Program-made: the position numbers and the translations under genes
Source of the DNA: Halonatronum saccharophilum DSM 13868
GTDB lineage: Bacteria > Bacillota > Halanaerobiia > Halobacteroidales > Halobacteroidaceae
DNA length: 33,809 nucleotides
NCBI RefSeq assembly: GCF_000517025.1
Contig: NZ_KI912097.1
Coordinates: 576,034-609,842, forward strand
Direction of reading: 5' to 3'
The notes under the pieces: model-generated
The model's database searches: none
Seen by the model: the letters and a program-made list of their open reading frames with translations, nothing else
What the model was told of the DNA's origin: nothing
Shown: one piece after another, positions 15,685 through 24,259 of the stretch
How positions within the stretch are numbered: the stretch's first letter is position 1
Layout: the number at the start of each line of letters is the position of its first letter

Positions 15685-16893
15685 ATGGTAACTTTAGAGG
15701 ATATAAAAGAGGCTAGAAAGAGTTTAAAGGGAGTAGTAAAAAGAACAGAGTTGACCCATTCTAATACCTTTAGTAATTTAACTGAAAATCAAGTCTATCT
15801 AAAGATGGAAAATCTACAGCGAACAGGATCTTTTAAGGTGAGGGGTGCTTATAATAAAATAGCAAACTTAAGTCAAGAAGAGAGGACTAAGGGGGTAGTG
15901 GCAGCTTCAGCAGGAAATCATGCTCAAGGTGTGGCCTTAGCATCTAGTAGTGCAGGTATTGAATCTACTATTATTATGCCAAAAGGGGCTCCAATTGCTA
16001 AGGTGAAGGCTACTCAAGGTTATGGTGCTAAGGTTATCTTAAGTGGAACAACTTATGACGATGCCCATACAAAGGAGAAAGAATATGCCCAACGGACAGG
16101 AGCAACGATTATTCCCGCCTTTAATGATCCTTATATAATAGCAGGTCAAGGAACTATTGGATTAGAGATATTAGAGGACCTTGATGATATAGATGTTATT
16201 ATTGCTCCAATTGGCGGGGGAGGACTATTAGCTGGTATTGCAACAGCAGTTAAAGAGGTTAGAAGTGATATTGAGGTGATTGGAGTAGAAGCAGAGAATG
16301 CAGCTTCTATGAAGGAATCATTGCGAGCTGGTAAACCTATAGGTATAAAAGATGCCAATACTATAGCTGATGGGATTGCTGTAAAATGTCCTGGGAGTTT
16401 GAACTACCCTATATTAGAAAAGTACTTAGATGGCTTGGTAACTGTTAATGATGAAGAGATTGCTCATACTATATTGCTTCTTTTAGAGAGGGCTAAATTA
16501 ATGGTAGAAGGAGCAGGAGCTACTGCTTTGGCTGCTTTATTAAATGGAAAACTTAACTTTAAAGGTAAGAAGGTAGGTGTAGTCTTAAGTGGTGGTAATA
16601 TTGACTTGGATATGATAGCAGCAATTATTGATAGAGGAATGATTCAAGCAGGGCGTAGGTTGGTCTTTAGCACTCATATAGATGATACTCCAGGTTCATT
16701 ACAGAATCTCCTTGGTATTATCGGTAGAAGTGGAGCCAACATAGTAAGTGTTGAACATGATCGTTTAAATCCAGATATATCTTTGAAGGAAGCTGAGGTT
16801 AGGATAACTTTAGAAACTAGAGATGAGAAGCATATTGAGAAGGTGGTAGGGGATATTATTGAAGGTGGATATTCGGTGACTAGGGTTAGGTAA
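15685..16893 (+). CDS. ilvA: Threonine dehydratase with C-terminal ACT domain
   Basis: This PLP enzyme deaminates threonine (and serine) to 2-oxobutyrate via a 2-aminocrotonate/imine intermediate. The PLP lysine is Lys51 in TGSFKVRGAYN; the phosphate-binding loop is IGGGGLLAGIATA near 175, and SAGNHAQGVALA near 75 is also conserved. At 402 residues it has a single C-terminal ACT domain (about 325-402), like the short form used for either biosynthesis or catabolism. Allosteric response cannot be read from the sequence. A small hairpin (CAATAAG/CTTATTG, 15659-15674) sits just before the AGGAGGT ribosome site. The next gene is ridA. Confidence 0.93.
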   Translation: MVTLEDIKEARKSLKGVVKRTELTHSNTFSNLTENQVYLKMENLQRTGSFKVRGAYNKIANLSQEERTKGVVAASAGNHAQGVALASSSAGIESTIIMPKGAPIAKVKATQGYGAKVILSGTTYDDAHTKEKEYAQRTGATIIPAFNDPYIIAGQGTIGLEILEDLDDIDVIIAPIGGGGLLAGIATAVKEVRSDIEVIGVEAENAASMKESLRAGKPIGIKDANTIADGIAVKCPGSLNYPILEKYLDGLVTVNDEEIAHTILLLLERAKLMVEGAGATALAALLNGKLNFKGKKVGVVLSGGNIDLDMIAAIIDRGMIQAGRRLVFSTHIDDTPGSLQNLLGIIGRSGANIVSVEHDRLNPDISLKEAEVRITLETRDEKHIEKVVGDIIEGGYSVTRVR

Positions 16894-16955
16894 GGGGTAG
16901 AGGCACCTTTGAAATTGAGATTCCAGATACAAAACATAAGAGAGGGTGATAAATT

Positions 16956-17333
16956 ATGAAAAGGATTATAAATACTGATAAAGCACCAGCGGCCATTGGC
17001 CCTTATTCACAAGCGACAGAAATGAATGGAACTTTATTTGTTTCGGGACAGATTCCTATCAATCCAGAGACAGGAGAGTTGATAAAAGGAGATGTAAAGG
17101 CAGAAACTAGAAGGGTAATGGAGAATTTATCTGCTGTCTTAAAGGAGGCAGGCTATGGATTTGAAGATGTAATGAAGGCTGAGGTTTTTATTGATGATAT
17201 GGGTAAATTTGGAGAGGTAAATCAGGTCTATGGGGAATACTTCAAAGAGAACCCTCCAGCAAGAGCCTGTGTTCAAGTTGCTAGGCTACCTAAGGGTGTT
17301 CAGGTAGAGATATCACTTATTGCTATGAAGTAG
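16956..17333 (+). CDS. ridA: RidA family 2-iminobutanoate/2-iminopropanoate deaminase
   Basis: The 125-residue cytoplasmic protein hydrolyses the reactive enamine/imine intermediates released by PLP dehydratases such as IlvA. It shows family signatures: APAAIGPYSQA near the start, LFVSGQIPINPETGE at 24-38, and the C-terminal PPARACVQVARLPKGVQVEI with the conserved Arg. The length is typical. It lies 62 bases after ilvA, so enzyme and detoxifier are made together. The ATG follows GAGAGGGTGAT. A terminator follows. Confidence 0.95.
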   Translation: MKRIINTDKAPAAIGPYSQATEMNGTLFVSGQIPINPETGELIKGDVKAETRRVMENLSAVLKEAGYGFEDVMKAEVFIDDMGKFGEVNQVYGEYFKENPPARACVQVARLPKGVQVEISLIAMK

Positions 17334-17340
17334 TTAGGTT

Positions 17341-17364
17341 GGCCCTCTTTATAGGGGCTTTTTT
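17341..17364 (+). terminator. Intrinsic terminator of ilvA-ridA
   Basis: GCCC (17342-17345) pairs with GGGC (17355-17358), extended by a U-G pair, followed by TTTTTT. The left part overlaps a GTTGGCCC octamer (17338-17345). Confidence 0.75.
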
Positions 17365-17366
17365 AT

Positions 17367-17834
17367 CTTAGTATCCTAATTTTAATTTATAATTTTAAAA
17401 AGGTAAAGGTCAAAGGCGTTTACGTTGGCTAAAGGCCAACAAGGGACGACAAAGGCTAGACAAGAGATTGAAATTAGTTTTAAGGCAGGGGTTAGGTGTT
17501 TAGGAAATTCTAAACCTACCAACCTAAACTGCCTTTAGTCTCTAGTTAGTTTTTAGTCTAAGGTTTTGTCAGAGTTAATAATTTAGATTTTAAGGTTCAA
17601 AAAGCCAAAGATTAAAGGCATTTGCACTGATTAGATCTGATAAGAGCCGATTGAGGTCCGATTATAGAATTAAATGGCTAAGAGCCAATAGCTAGTAGTT
17701 AAATCGTTTTTAATTGAATATTTTGAATTTACAGATTTCTGACTTCTGTTTTAATCAGATTTAATCGTCTTTGATCGGAATTTAATCTGAGTTAAGTTTT
17801 TGGATTTAGGGTTTTGAAATTTTAATAAAAACTC
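17367..17834. repeat. Repeat-rich intergenic region before the threonine operon
   Basis: No gene is seen. There is an imperfect long hairpin at 17482-17535 (AAGGCAG.../...CTGCCTT, with GTTTAG/CTAAAC inside). A short GTTGGC-TAAA-GGCCAAC hairpin lies near 17424. A copy of GATTAGATCTGATAAGAGCC lies at 17629, a word also found at 27904, 29508, 32116 and 33475. A second block near 17740-17800 (AATCAGATTTAATCG, GATCGGAATTTAATCTGA) is a degenerate inverted copy of the same words. This links the stretch to the mosaic repeats at the end of the window. Confidence 0.6.
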
Positions 17835-17863
17835 TTGATACTTTTAGATAATAATGTTATAAT
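17835..17863 (+). promoter_or_regulatory. Sigma-A promoter of the ACT-hom-lysC-thrB operon
   Basis: TTGATA (17835-17840), a 17-base spacer and TATAAT (17858-17863). Transcription would start near 17870, leaving a leader of about 125 bases that shows no T-box, lysine or threonine attenuator motif I recognise. Confidence 0.82.
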
Positions 17864-17995
17864 TCAATAAAGTTGTTCACTTATAAAGAACATAAGTTCA
17901 AAAATAAGAAACACAAGCCAATGGTGATTGCAAAAAATAAGGTGGTTGGAATTTTTATTTTATCTTGACCTTAATAGAAGTTGAAGGGTGATAAT

Positions 17996-18445
17996 ATGGG
18001 AGAGAAGTTTTACATAGTTGGTGAGAGCATTTTGTCTGAGGCTATGAAGAAGACAGTTGAGGTAAAGAATTTATTGAAGAGTGGTCAAGAAAGGCAAGTT
18101 AAAGAGGCTGTTAAGAGGGTAGGTTTAAGTAGAAGTGCTTTTTACAAGTATAAAGATTCTATATTTCCTTTTAATGAAGAAGAAAAGAAAGAATTGGTGA
18201 CTTTATCTTTACTTGTTGTAGATAGAGCTGGTATATTATCAGAGATTTTAAGTACTATTGCTAATCATAGGGTCAGTGTTTTGACAATTAATCAAGATAT
18301 TCCTTTAGATCAGGTTGCTCATATCACTGTAACTATTAAGGTGGATAAGATGTCAATACCTTTAGAAGAATTACTAGAGCAAATGAAAAAAATAAAAGGT
18401 ATTAGAAGGGTAAAGGTGATCACCAAAAGTTTTAAAAGTAAATAA
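17996..18445 (+). CDS. ACT-domain regulatory protein (PheB/UPF0735-like)
   Basis: I choose ATG 17996 (GAAGGGTGAT upstream); an in-frame TTG at 17981 would add five residues. The 149-residue protein has an N-terminal helix-turn-helix-like part (KEAVKRVGLSRSAFYKYKD) and a C-terminal ACT domain (about 70-147, LSLLVVDRAGILSEILSTIA). ACT domains bind amino acids, and proteins of this type often precede homoserine dehydrogenase in Firmicutes. Here the gene heads hom-lysC-thrB, so a role as amino-acid sensor for the threonine branch is likely. The actual ligand and target are not known. Confidence 0.85.
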   Translation: MGEKFYIVGESILSEAMKKTVEVKNLLKSGQERQVKEAVKRVGLSRSAFYKYKDSIFPFNEEEKKELVTLSLLVVDRAGILSEILSTIANHRVSVLTINQDIPLDQVAHITVTIKVDKMSIPLEELLEQMKKIKGIRRVKVITKSFKSK

Positions 18446-18500
18446 TTAACTGTACAGTATAAGGGTTAGAGTGTAGAATATATAAGAGGAGGAGAGTAGT

Positions 18501-19790
18501 ATGAATAAAAAAGAGATAAAGGTAGGTTTATTAGGTTGTGGAACTGTTGGATCTGGTGTTTATAAGATATTAAGAGATAATTCTAAGAGTATTGCTAATA
18601 AGTCAGGGGCCAACTTAAAGGTTAAGAAGGTTTTGGTTAGAGATAAAGAAGAGAAATTAGCGGTAAAGGTAGATAAAGATATATTAACTGAAAGGTTTGA
18701 AGATATTCTTGAGGATGAGGATATAGAGATTATCATTGAGGTAATTGGTGGGGTAAATCCAGCTAAAGAGTTTGTTTTAAGATCTTTAAAGGGTGGCAAA
18801 AGTGTAATTAGTGCAAATAAGGAACTTATTGCTAAATATGGAGAAGAGATTTTGGCTACAGCAGATGAGTATGGGGTAGATTTTTATTTTGAAGCTAGTG
18901 TTGGTGGTGGAATTCCTATTATTAGTCCTTTAAAAGAAGATTTGGCTGGAAATAGGATTACTAAAGTAATGGGGATTGTCAATGGAACTACTAATTATAT
19001 CTTGACTAAAATGGATCGCGAAAGAGCAGATTTTAACCAAGTATTAAAGAAAGCTCAAGAGTTAGGATATGCTGAAGCAGACCCTACCTCTGATATAGAA
19101 GGATATGACGCTGCTTATAAACTTGCTATATTGGCTTCTATCGCTTTTGAATCAAGGGTAAGTGTAGAGGATCTTCATATTGAAGGGATTACCAATATAA
19201 GTCAAGATGATATTTCTCATGCTAAGGAGTTAGGATATAAGATTAAGTTATTGGCTGTAGGGAAAGATAATGATGGGCTTGAGCTTAGAGTACACCCTAC
19301 ATTATTACCTGTTGAACATCCTTTGGCTAAGGTTGATGATGTCTTTAATGCTATCTTCATTGAAGGTGATGCTATTGGTGAAGCTATGTTCTATGGTCCA
19401 GGCGCTGGACAGATGCCAACAGGTAGTGCTATAGTTGGAGATGTTATTGCTGCTGCACGTAATATTATCTTTGATGCTCAAGGTAGAATTCCTTGTACAT
19501 GCTTTGAGCAAAAGAATGTTAAGGAACAAGCAGATACTCAAAGTAGATTTTACCTTAGATTAGAAGTTTTAGATAATCCAGGGGTATTAGGTGATATAAC
19601 CAGTTTGTTAGGTAAACATAATGTTAGTTTAGAGTCTGTGATTCAAAAAGGTAGAAGTAATGGCAGTGTTCCTTTGGTATTAGTTACTCATAAGGTTAAA
19701 GAAGGAGATCTTAATGATGCTTTAGATAAGATAAAGAAACTAGATGATATTAAAAAGGTAGCAAATATAATAAGAGTAGAAGATTATTAG
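18501..19790 (+). CDS. hom: Homoserine dehydrogenase with C-terminal ACT domain
   Basis: The 429-residue enzyme reduces aspartate semialdehyde to homoserine, the branch point to threonine and methionine. The nucleotide-binding fold starts GLLGCGTVGSG (residues 9-19). The catalytic part has IVNGTTNYILTKM, then ELGYAEADPTSDIEGYDAAYKLAIL with the conserved Asp and Lys residues. An ACT domain follows at about 350-429 (LRLEVLDNPGVLGDITSLL), suggesting threonine feedback. The start follows AGGAGGAGAG. The gene is the second of the operon, with 55 bases before it and 115 after. Confidence 0.95.
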   Translation: MNKKEIKVGLLGCGTVGSGVYKILRDNSKSIANKSGANLKVKKVLVRDKEEKLAVKVDKDILTERFEDILEDEDIEIIIEVIGGVNPAKEFVLRSLKGGKSVISANKELIAKYGEEILATADEYGVDFYFEASVGGGIPIISPLKEDLAGNRITKVMGIVNGTTNYILTKMDRERADFNQVLKKAQELGYAEADPTSDIEGYDAAYKLAILASIAFESRVSVEDLHIEGITNISQDDISHAKELGYKIKLLAVGKDNDGLELRVHPTLLPVEHPLAKVDDVFNAIFIEGDAIGEAMFYGPGAGQMPTGSAIVGDVIAAARNIIFDAQGRIPCTCFEQKNVKEQADTQSRFYLRLEVLDNPGVLGDITSLLGKHNVSLESVIQKGRSNGSVPLVLVTHKVKEGDLNDALDKIKKLDDIKKVANIIRVEDY

Positions 19791-19799
19791 ACAGCTTGA

Positions 19800-19870
19800 G
19801 TGTAGGTGTGAGTGTGAGTGAAAGTATAAAATCATCCAGTGTGAGTGGTTTTGATCTATCACACCCACAC
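19800..19870 (+). repeat. GTGTGAG-rich hairpin between hom and lysC
   Basis: GTGTAGGTGTGA (19800-19811) pairs with TCACACCCACAC (19859-19870) with one mismatch. Inside, AAAATCA and TGGTTTT form a second stem. GTGTGAGTG-like words also recur and are complementary to CTCACACTT just downstream. The stem lies in the middle of an operon without a T tract, so it may be an RNA processing or stability element, or an attenuator. Confidence 0.55.
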
Positions 19871-19905
19871 TTTAAAACTCACACTTAAATAAAGGAGGAA
19901 GAAAG

Positions 19906-21132
19906 ATGTCGTTGATTGTACAAAAATATGGTGGTAGCTCAGTTGCTAACCCTGAGAGAATTATGAGAGTTGCTCAAAGAATTGTTAAGCGTAAGCAAGC
20001 AGGTAATGATGTGATTGCAGTTGTATCAGCAATGGGGGATACTACCGATGAATTAGTAAAGTTAGTAGCAGATATAACCAATAAGCCACCTAAGAGAGAG
20101 TATGATATGTTAATCTCAACTGGAGAACAGGTTTCTGTATCCCTGTTGGCGATGGCTATTAATGAATTAGGTGAGGATGTAATCTCTTTAACAGGGTCTC
20201 AGGTGGGTATTATAACTAATGAATTACATAGTAAGGCGAAGATCTTAGAGATAAAGAATAATAGGTTGGAGAAAGAGTTAAATGAAGGAAAGATAGTTAT
20301 TGTTGCAGGATTTCAAGGTGTTACAATCAACAATGAGATTACTACTTTAGGTAGAGGTGGATCTGATACTACAGCAGTAGCTGTTGCTACTGCTTTGAAG
20401 GCAGATCTTTGTGAGATATATACAGATGTAGATGGGGTATATACTACAGATCCGCGAGTTGTAAAGAAGGCTTCTAAGTTACCTGAAATCTCTTATGAAG
20501 AGATGTTAGAATTGGCAAGTTTAGGGGCCAACGTCCTTCATCCTAGATCTGTAGAGATTGCTAAGGAGTATAATATTAAATTGGCAGTCAAATCAAGCTT
20601 TTATTGTTGCCCTGGAACTTATATTAAGGAGGTAGAAGAATTGGAAAATAATATAGTTGTAAGTGGAGTTGCTTGTAATAAGAGTGAGGTTAAGTTATCG
20701 TTGCTAGGATTACCTGATCGACCAGGTATAGCATCTAAGGTCTTTAATAGGTTGGCTGGGGAAGGGGTCAACGTAGATATGATAATCCAGAATGTAAATT
20801 ATGACGGAGTTAATGATATTACTTTTACCATTGATGAGGATGATTTTAATGGTACTAAAGAGTTATTAGAAGAAATGAAAGAGAGCCTTGAATATAGAGA
20901 GTTAATTTATGATCTAGAGGTGGCTAAGGTATCTATTGTTGGAGCTGGAATGGTTACTAATCCAGGTGTTGCTGCTAAGATGTTTGAAGCTTTGGCCCAA
21001 GAAGAGGTTAATATAGGAATGATAAGTACATCAGAAATTAAGGTTTCTTGTTTAATTAATAGAAGCGAGGCCGATAAAGCAGTTAAAGCTATCCATGCTA
21101 AATTTAACTTAGATAAAATTGGTGAAAGGTAA
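19906..21132 (+). CDS. lysC: Aspartate kinase, monofunctional, two ACT domains
   Basis: The 408-residue enzyme phosphorylates aspartate, the first step to lysine, methionine and threonine. It starts with the kinase signature VQKYGGSSVA, followed by ISTGEQVS, TTLGRGGSDTTAVA and DVDGVYTTDPR. Two ACT domains follow (about 265-335 and 345-405; LGLPDRPGIASKVFNRLA and VGAGMVTNPGVAAKMFEAL), the layout of feedback-regulated lysC alpha-type kinases. Grouping with hom and thrB suggests a threonine-linked isozyme, but the effector cannot be read. ATG follows AAAGGAGGAAG. Its TAA stop overlaps the ATG of thrB by one base. Confidence 0.95.
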   Translation: MSLIVQKYGGSSVANPERIMRVAQRIVKRKQAGNDVIAVVSAMGDTTDELVKLVADITNKPPKREYDMLISTGEQVSVSLLAMAINELGEDVISLTGSQVGIITNELHSKAKILEIKNNRLEKELNEGKIVIVAGFQGVTINNEITTLGRGGSDTTAVAVATALKADLCEIYTDVDGVYTTDPRVVKKASKLPEISYEEMLELASLGANVLHPRSVEIAKEYNIKLAVKSSFYCCPGTYIKEVEELENNIVVSGVACNKSEVKLSLLGLPDRPGIASKVFNRLAGEGVNVDMIIQNVNYDGVNDITFTIDEDDFNGTKELLEEMKESLEYRELIYDLEVAKVSIVGAGMVTNPGVAAKMFEALAQEEVNIGMISTSEIKVSCLINRSEADKAVKAIHAKFNLDKIGER

Positions 21133-22025
21133 TGGTTAAGGTAGAGGTTCCTGCTACTACGGCCAATCTAGGACCTGGATTTGATACCTTAGGGATGAGC
21201 TTAGAGCTTTATAATGAAGTTGTGGTAGAGGAGATAGATTCTGGTTTAGATATTGAGGTTCTAGGATATGGTAGTGATGAACTAGAAAGAGATAAGAATA
21301 ATTTAGTCTATAAAGTTATGACTGAGGTCTTTTCAAAGCTTTCTTATGAGCCTAAAGGCTTAAGGATAAAACTTAATAACAGAATACCCTTAGCTAGAGG
21401 ATTAGGAAGTAGTGCTGCGGCAATAGTAGGAGGTTTGGTTGCTGCTAATAGGCTAACTGGAGATAGATTAAGCCAAAGAGAGTTGCTAAATTTAGCTACA
21501 AAGATAGAAGGGCACCCTGATAATGTAGCACCTGCTTTATTGGGTGGTGTGGTAATTTCTACGTTAAAGGATGAAGAAGTTATTTATAAAAAGGTTCCTG
21601 TTCCAGAGTTGAAGGTTGTAGTCTGTATACCTGACTATCAATTATCGACCAAGAGGTCTAGGGAAGTCCTTCCTAAAAAGGTTGAGTTTAAGGATGCAGT
21701 CTTTAATATAAGTCGGACAGGCTTACTTATTTCGGCTTTGTTGACTGAAGATTATGAGTTGATTAGCGAGGCTTTAGATGATAGATTACATCAGCCATAT
21801 CGACAGAATTTAGTTCCTGGACTTAAGGAGATAATTGAGAAGTTAAGTCGGAAGGCTTTAGGAGTAACTTTAAGTGGTTCAGGGCCAACGGTTGTAGCTT
21901 TTACCTTAGAAGGAGAGAAGGATATAGGCGAGAGAATGGTTTCAACTTTTGAAGAAAATGGTGTCGATGCCCATTATACAATAACTACCCCTACCAATGG
22001 AGGAGCGATTATTTTAGAAGATTAA
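21132..22025 (+). CDS. thrB: Homoserine kinase, GHMP family
   Basis: The 297-residue cytoplasmic kinase makes O-phosphohomoserine for threonine synthesis. GHMP motifs are visible: VPATTANLGPGFDTLG at the start, IPLARGLGSSAAAIVGG (about 85-101, the ATP loop), and the C-terminal GVTLSGSGPTVVAF. The start overlaps the lysC stop (TAATG), indicating translational coupling. Threonine synthase (thrC), which often sits beside thrB, is absent from the window. A GGGCCAAC octamer is in the gene (21892-21899). Confidence 0.95.
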   Translation: MVKVEVPATTANLGPGFDTLGMSLELYNEVVVEEIDSGLDIEVLGYGSDELERDKNNLVYKVMTEVFSKLSYEPKGLRIKLNNRIPLARGLGSSAAAIVGGLVAANRLTGDRLSQRELLNLATKIEGHPDNVAPALLGGVVISTLKDEEVIYKKVPVPELKVVVCIPDYQLSTKRSREVLPKKVEFKDAVFNISRTGLLISALLTEDYELISEALDDRLHQPYRQNLVPGLKEIIEKLSRKALGVTLSGSGPTVVAFTLEGEKDIGERMVSTFEENGVDAHYTITTPTNGGAIILED

Positions 22026-22043
22026 TGCTTAAAAAAGAGGAAA

Positions 22044-22091
22044 TTTTCTTATAATAGCGAAGTTTGTAGATAGGTGCATATTATAAGAAAA
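22044..22091. promoter_or_regulatory. 13-bp perfect inverted repeat upstream of the outer-membrane protein gene
   Basis: TTTTCTTATAATA (22044-22056) and TATTATAAGAAAA (22079-22091) are perfectly complementary across a 22-base gap, ending 21 bases before the next start codon. It may be a weak thrB terminator, an operator or a leader stem; each arm contains a TATAAT-like word. Confidence 0.5.
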
Positions 22092-22112
22092 GTGTGAAAG
22101 GTAGGGATAATA

Positions 22113-23234
22113 ATGAAAAGATATTATAGTTTAGTTTTAACTTTATTGTTAGTAGTAATGGTTGTTGGCCCAGCAAGTGCAGCAGAGATGACAGATGTTA
22201 ATCGTTTTGGAGCCAAGGCCCATGGGATGGGTGGAGCTTTTGTAGCAGTTGCTGATGATGCAAGTGCTATTTATTGGAACCCAGCAGGTCTAGTAAGAAG
22301 TGGCCTGTTAGGTGCACAAGTTAATCTAGGGATGGGCTTTGATGGTGTTGAACGTGATCTTTTAGATGATGTTAAAGACGGTTTAACCTTTGAATCTTTT
22401 AAGGAGTTAGAACTTACTGATGATGGAAATGCTACTTTGAAATTTGATGGTATGGGAGTTGTAAATTTTAGAAGTATAGGCGCAGGATTTTTATTTAATA
22501 ACCAACTTAGAGTAATAGAAGAAGGTACTATGCCAGAGGAAATTAAGAGTGAAGAAGATATAAAGAAGTTAGATAACGCTAAAAAGTCTGCAGCTAATAC
22601 TTTTATTAGTCAAGGGGTTATCTCTTATGGTAGAGAGCTAAGCAGTATGCCTTTTAATATTGGATCACTTGCTGTTGGAGGTAATCTAAAGTATTTAAGT
22701 GGTCAATATGATGGATATTCTTTAAGTGCTGATAATATTGAAGGCTGGGATGGCAATTATGAGGAAGGAAAAGAATATGATTTAGATCAGGCTTTTAATA
22801 GGTCAAAATCTTCAGCTAGCGGTTATGGTGTTGATGTTGGTGCTTTAGTTAGAGCTACCAATAGGATTAATCTTGGAGTAAATGTTCGCAATCTAACTTC
22901 TAATTTAAGTTGGGATGAAGATTATGAGGATCTTAATGATAAATTACCTAGAACAATTACTTTAGGAGGAGCTGTTAGGATTCCTTTCCCAATTGGAACT
23001 ACTGTAGCAGCCGATTTAGAGATGCCTGAAGAAGGAAGTAATATCTATCATCTTGGATTAGAGAAGAGGTTATTCTTAGGGGCTTTAGCTTTAAGAGGTG
23101 GAGCTTATTATGAAGAGGATAGTAGTGATAAGGTTTATACAGCAGGACTAGGTCTAAACCTTCCTTTCATTAACTTTAACCTTTCTGCCGATACGGATAA
23201 ATATGTTAACTTGGCTGGAACTTTTAGATTTTAA
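22113..23234 (+). CDS. Outer-membrane beta-barrel protein, PorV/TraF-like
   Basis: The 373-residue protein starts with a signal peptide (residues 1-24, MKRYYSLVLTLLLVVMVVGP then ASAAE). The mature N-terminus has RFGAKAHGMGGAFVAVADD and ASAIYWNPAGL, the hallmark of the PorV/FadL-like and 'conjugal transfer TraF' barrel families. The body shows alternating amphipathic strands and the chain ends in Phe (NLAGTFRF), the usual outer-membrane insertion signal. This supports a diderm cell envelope. Some relatives assist secretion or act as channels; no substrate is assigned. It follows thrB by 87 bases but is probably a separate unit. Confidence 0.8.
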   Translation: MKRYYSLVLTLLLVVMVVGPASAAEMTDVNRFGAKAHGMGGAFVAVADDASAIYWNPAGLVRSGLLGAQVNLGMGFDGVERDLLDDVKDGLTFESFKELELTDDGNATLKFDGMGVVNFRSIGAGFLFNNQLRVIEEGTMPEEIKSEEDIKKLDNAKKSAANTFISQGVISYGRELSSMPFNIGSLAVGGNLKYLSGQYDGYSLSADNIEGWDGNYEEGKEYDLDQAFNRSKSSASGYGVDVGALVRATNRINLGVNVRNLTSNLSWDEDYEDLNDKLPRTITLGGAVRIPFPIGTTVAADLEMPEEGSNIYHLGLEKRLFLGALALRGGAYYEEDSSDKVYTAGLGLNLPFINFNLSADTDKYVNLAGTFRF

Positions 23235-23301
23235 TTGAAAATTAACTCAAGAATCTAAACTACCTTTTCTATTAAGTAAACAGTGGGAATAATTAAAAAT
23301 G

Positions 23302-23347
23302 TATAGCGTCAATCTATTGATTGGCGCTATATTTAATATATTTTTTT
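23302..23347 (+). terminator. Intrinsic terminator of the outer-membrane protein gene
   Basis: TATAGCGTCAAT (23302-23313) pairs with ATTGGCGCTATA (23320-23331), with one G-U pair and a 6-base loop. A T run ends at 23347, next to the pyrR promoter. Confidence 0.82.
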
Positions 23348-23348
23348 A

Positions 23349-23377
23349 TTGACAGTGATCTTTTGATCTGTTATAAT
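23349..23377 (+). promoter_or_regulatory. Consensus sigma-A promoter of pyrR
   Basis: TTGACA (23349-23354), a 17-base spacer and TATAAT (23372-23377): an exact match to the sigma-A consensus. The transcript would start near 23384. Confidence 0.9.
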
Positions 23378-23408
23378 TTCATAGAAAGTTAATAATCCTT
23401 TTTAAGTT

Positions 23409-24103
<695 letters not shown>

Positions 24104-24120
24104 TTGAAGTTCCTTTTAAT

Positions 24121-24215
24121 TAGGTCCTGTGAGACCCAAAGGGAGTTGAGAGTTTCTCTGTGAACTTTTATGAGAAATTTCTAAACCCTTGGGTCTAATG
24201 GCCAAAGGGTTTTTT
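24121..24215 (+). promoter_or_regulatory. Second PyrR-type attenuator, before the uracil permease gene
   Basis: AGGTCCTGTGAGACC (24122-24136) fits the PyrR-binding loop, with GGTC/GACC as anti-antiterminator stem. Downstream AGACCCAAAGGG (24132-24143) can pair with CCCTTGGGTCT (24186-24196) as antiterminator. The alternative is a terminator, AAACCCTTGG (24183-24192) with CCAAAGGGTTT (24202-24212), then TTTTTT. The three-way exclusion is visible in the sequence. Confidence 0.88.
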
Positions 24216-24259
24216 ATATGCCAATAAATAGAAAGTTAATTATAATAGGAGGGGTAAAA

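Noticed and set aside
17870-17995. T-box or threonine/lysine riboswitch in the leader of the threonine operon
   Set aside because: No T-box GGTGGNACCGCG word, no lysine-riboswitch core and no intrinsic terminator were found between promoter and start.
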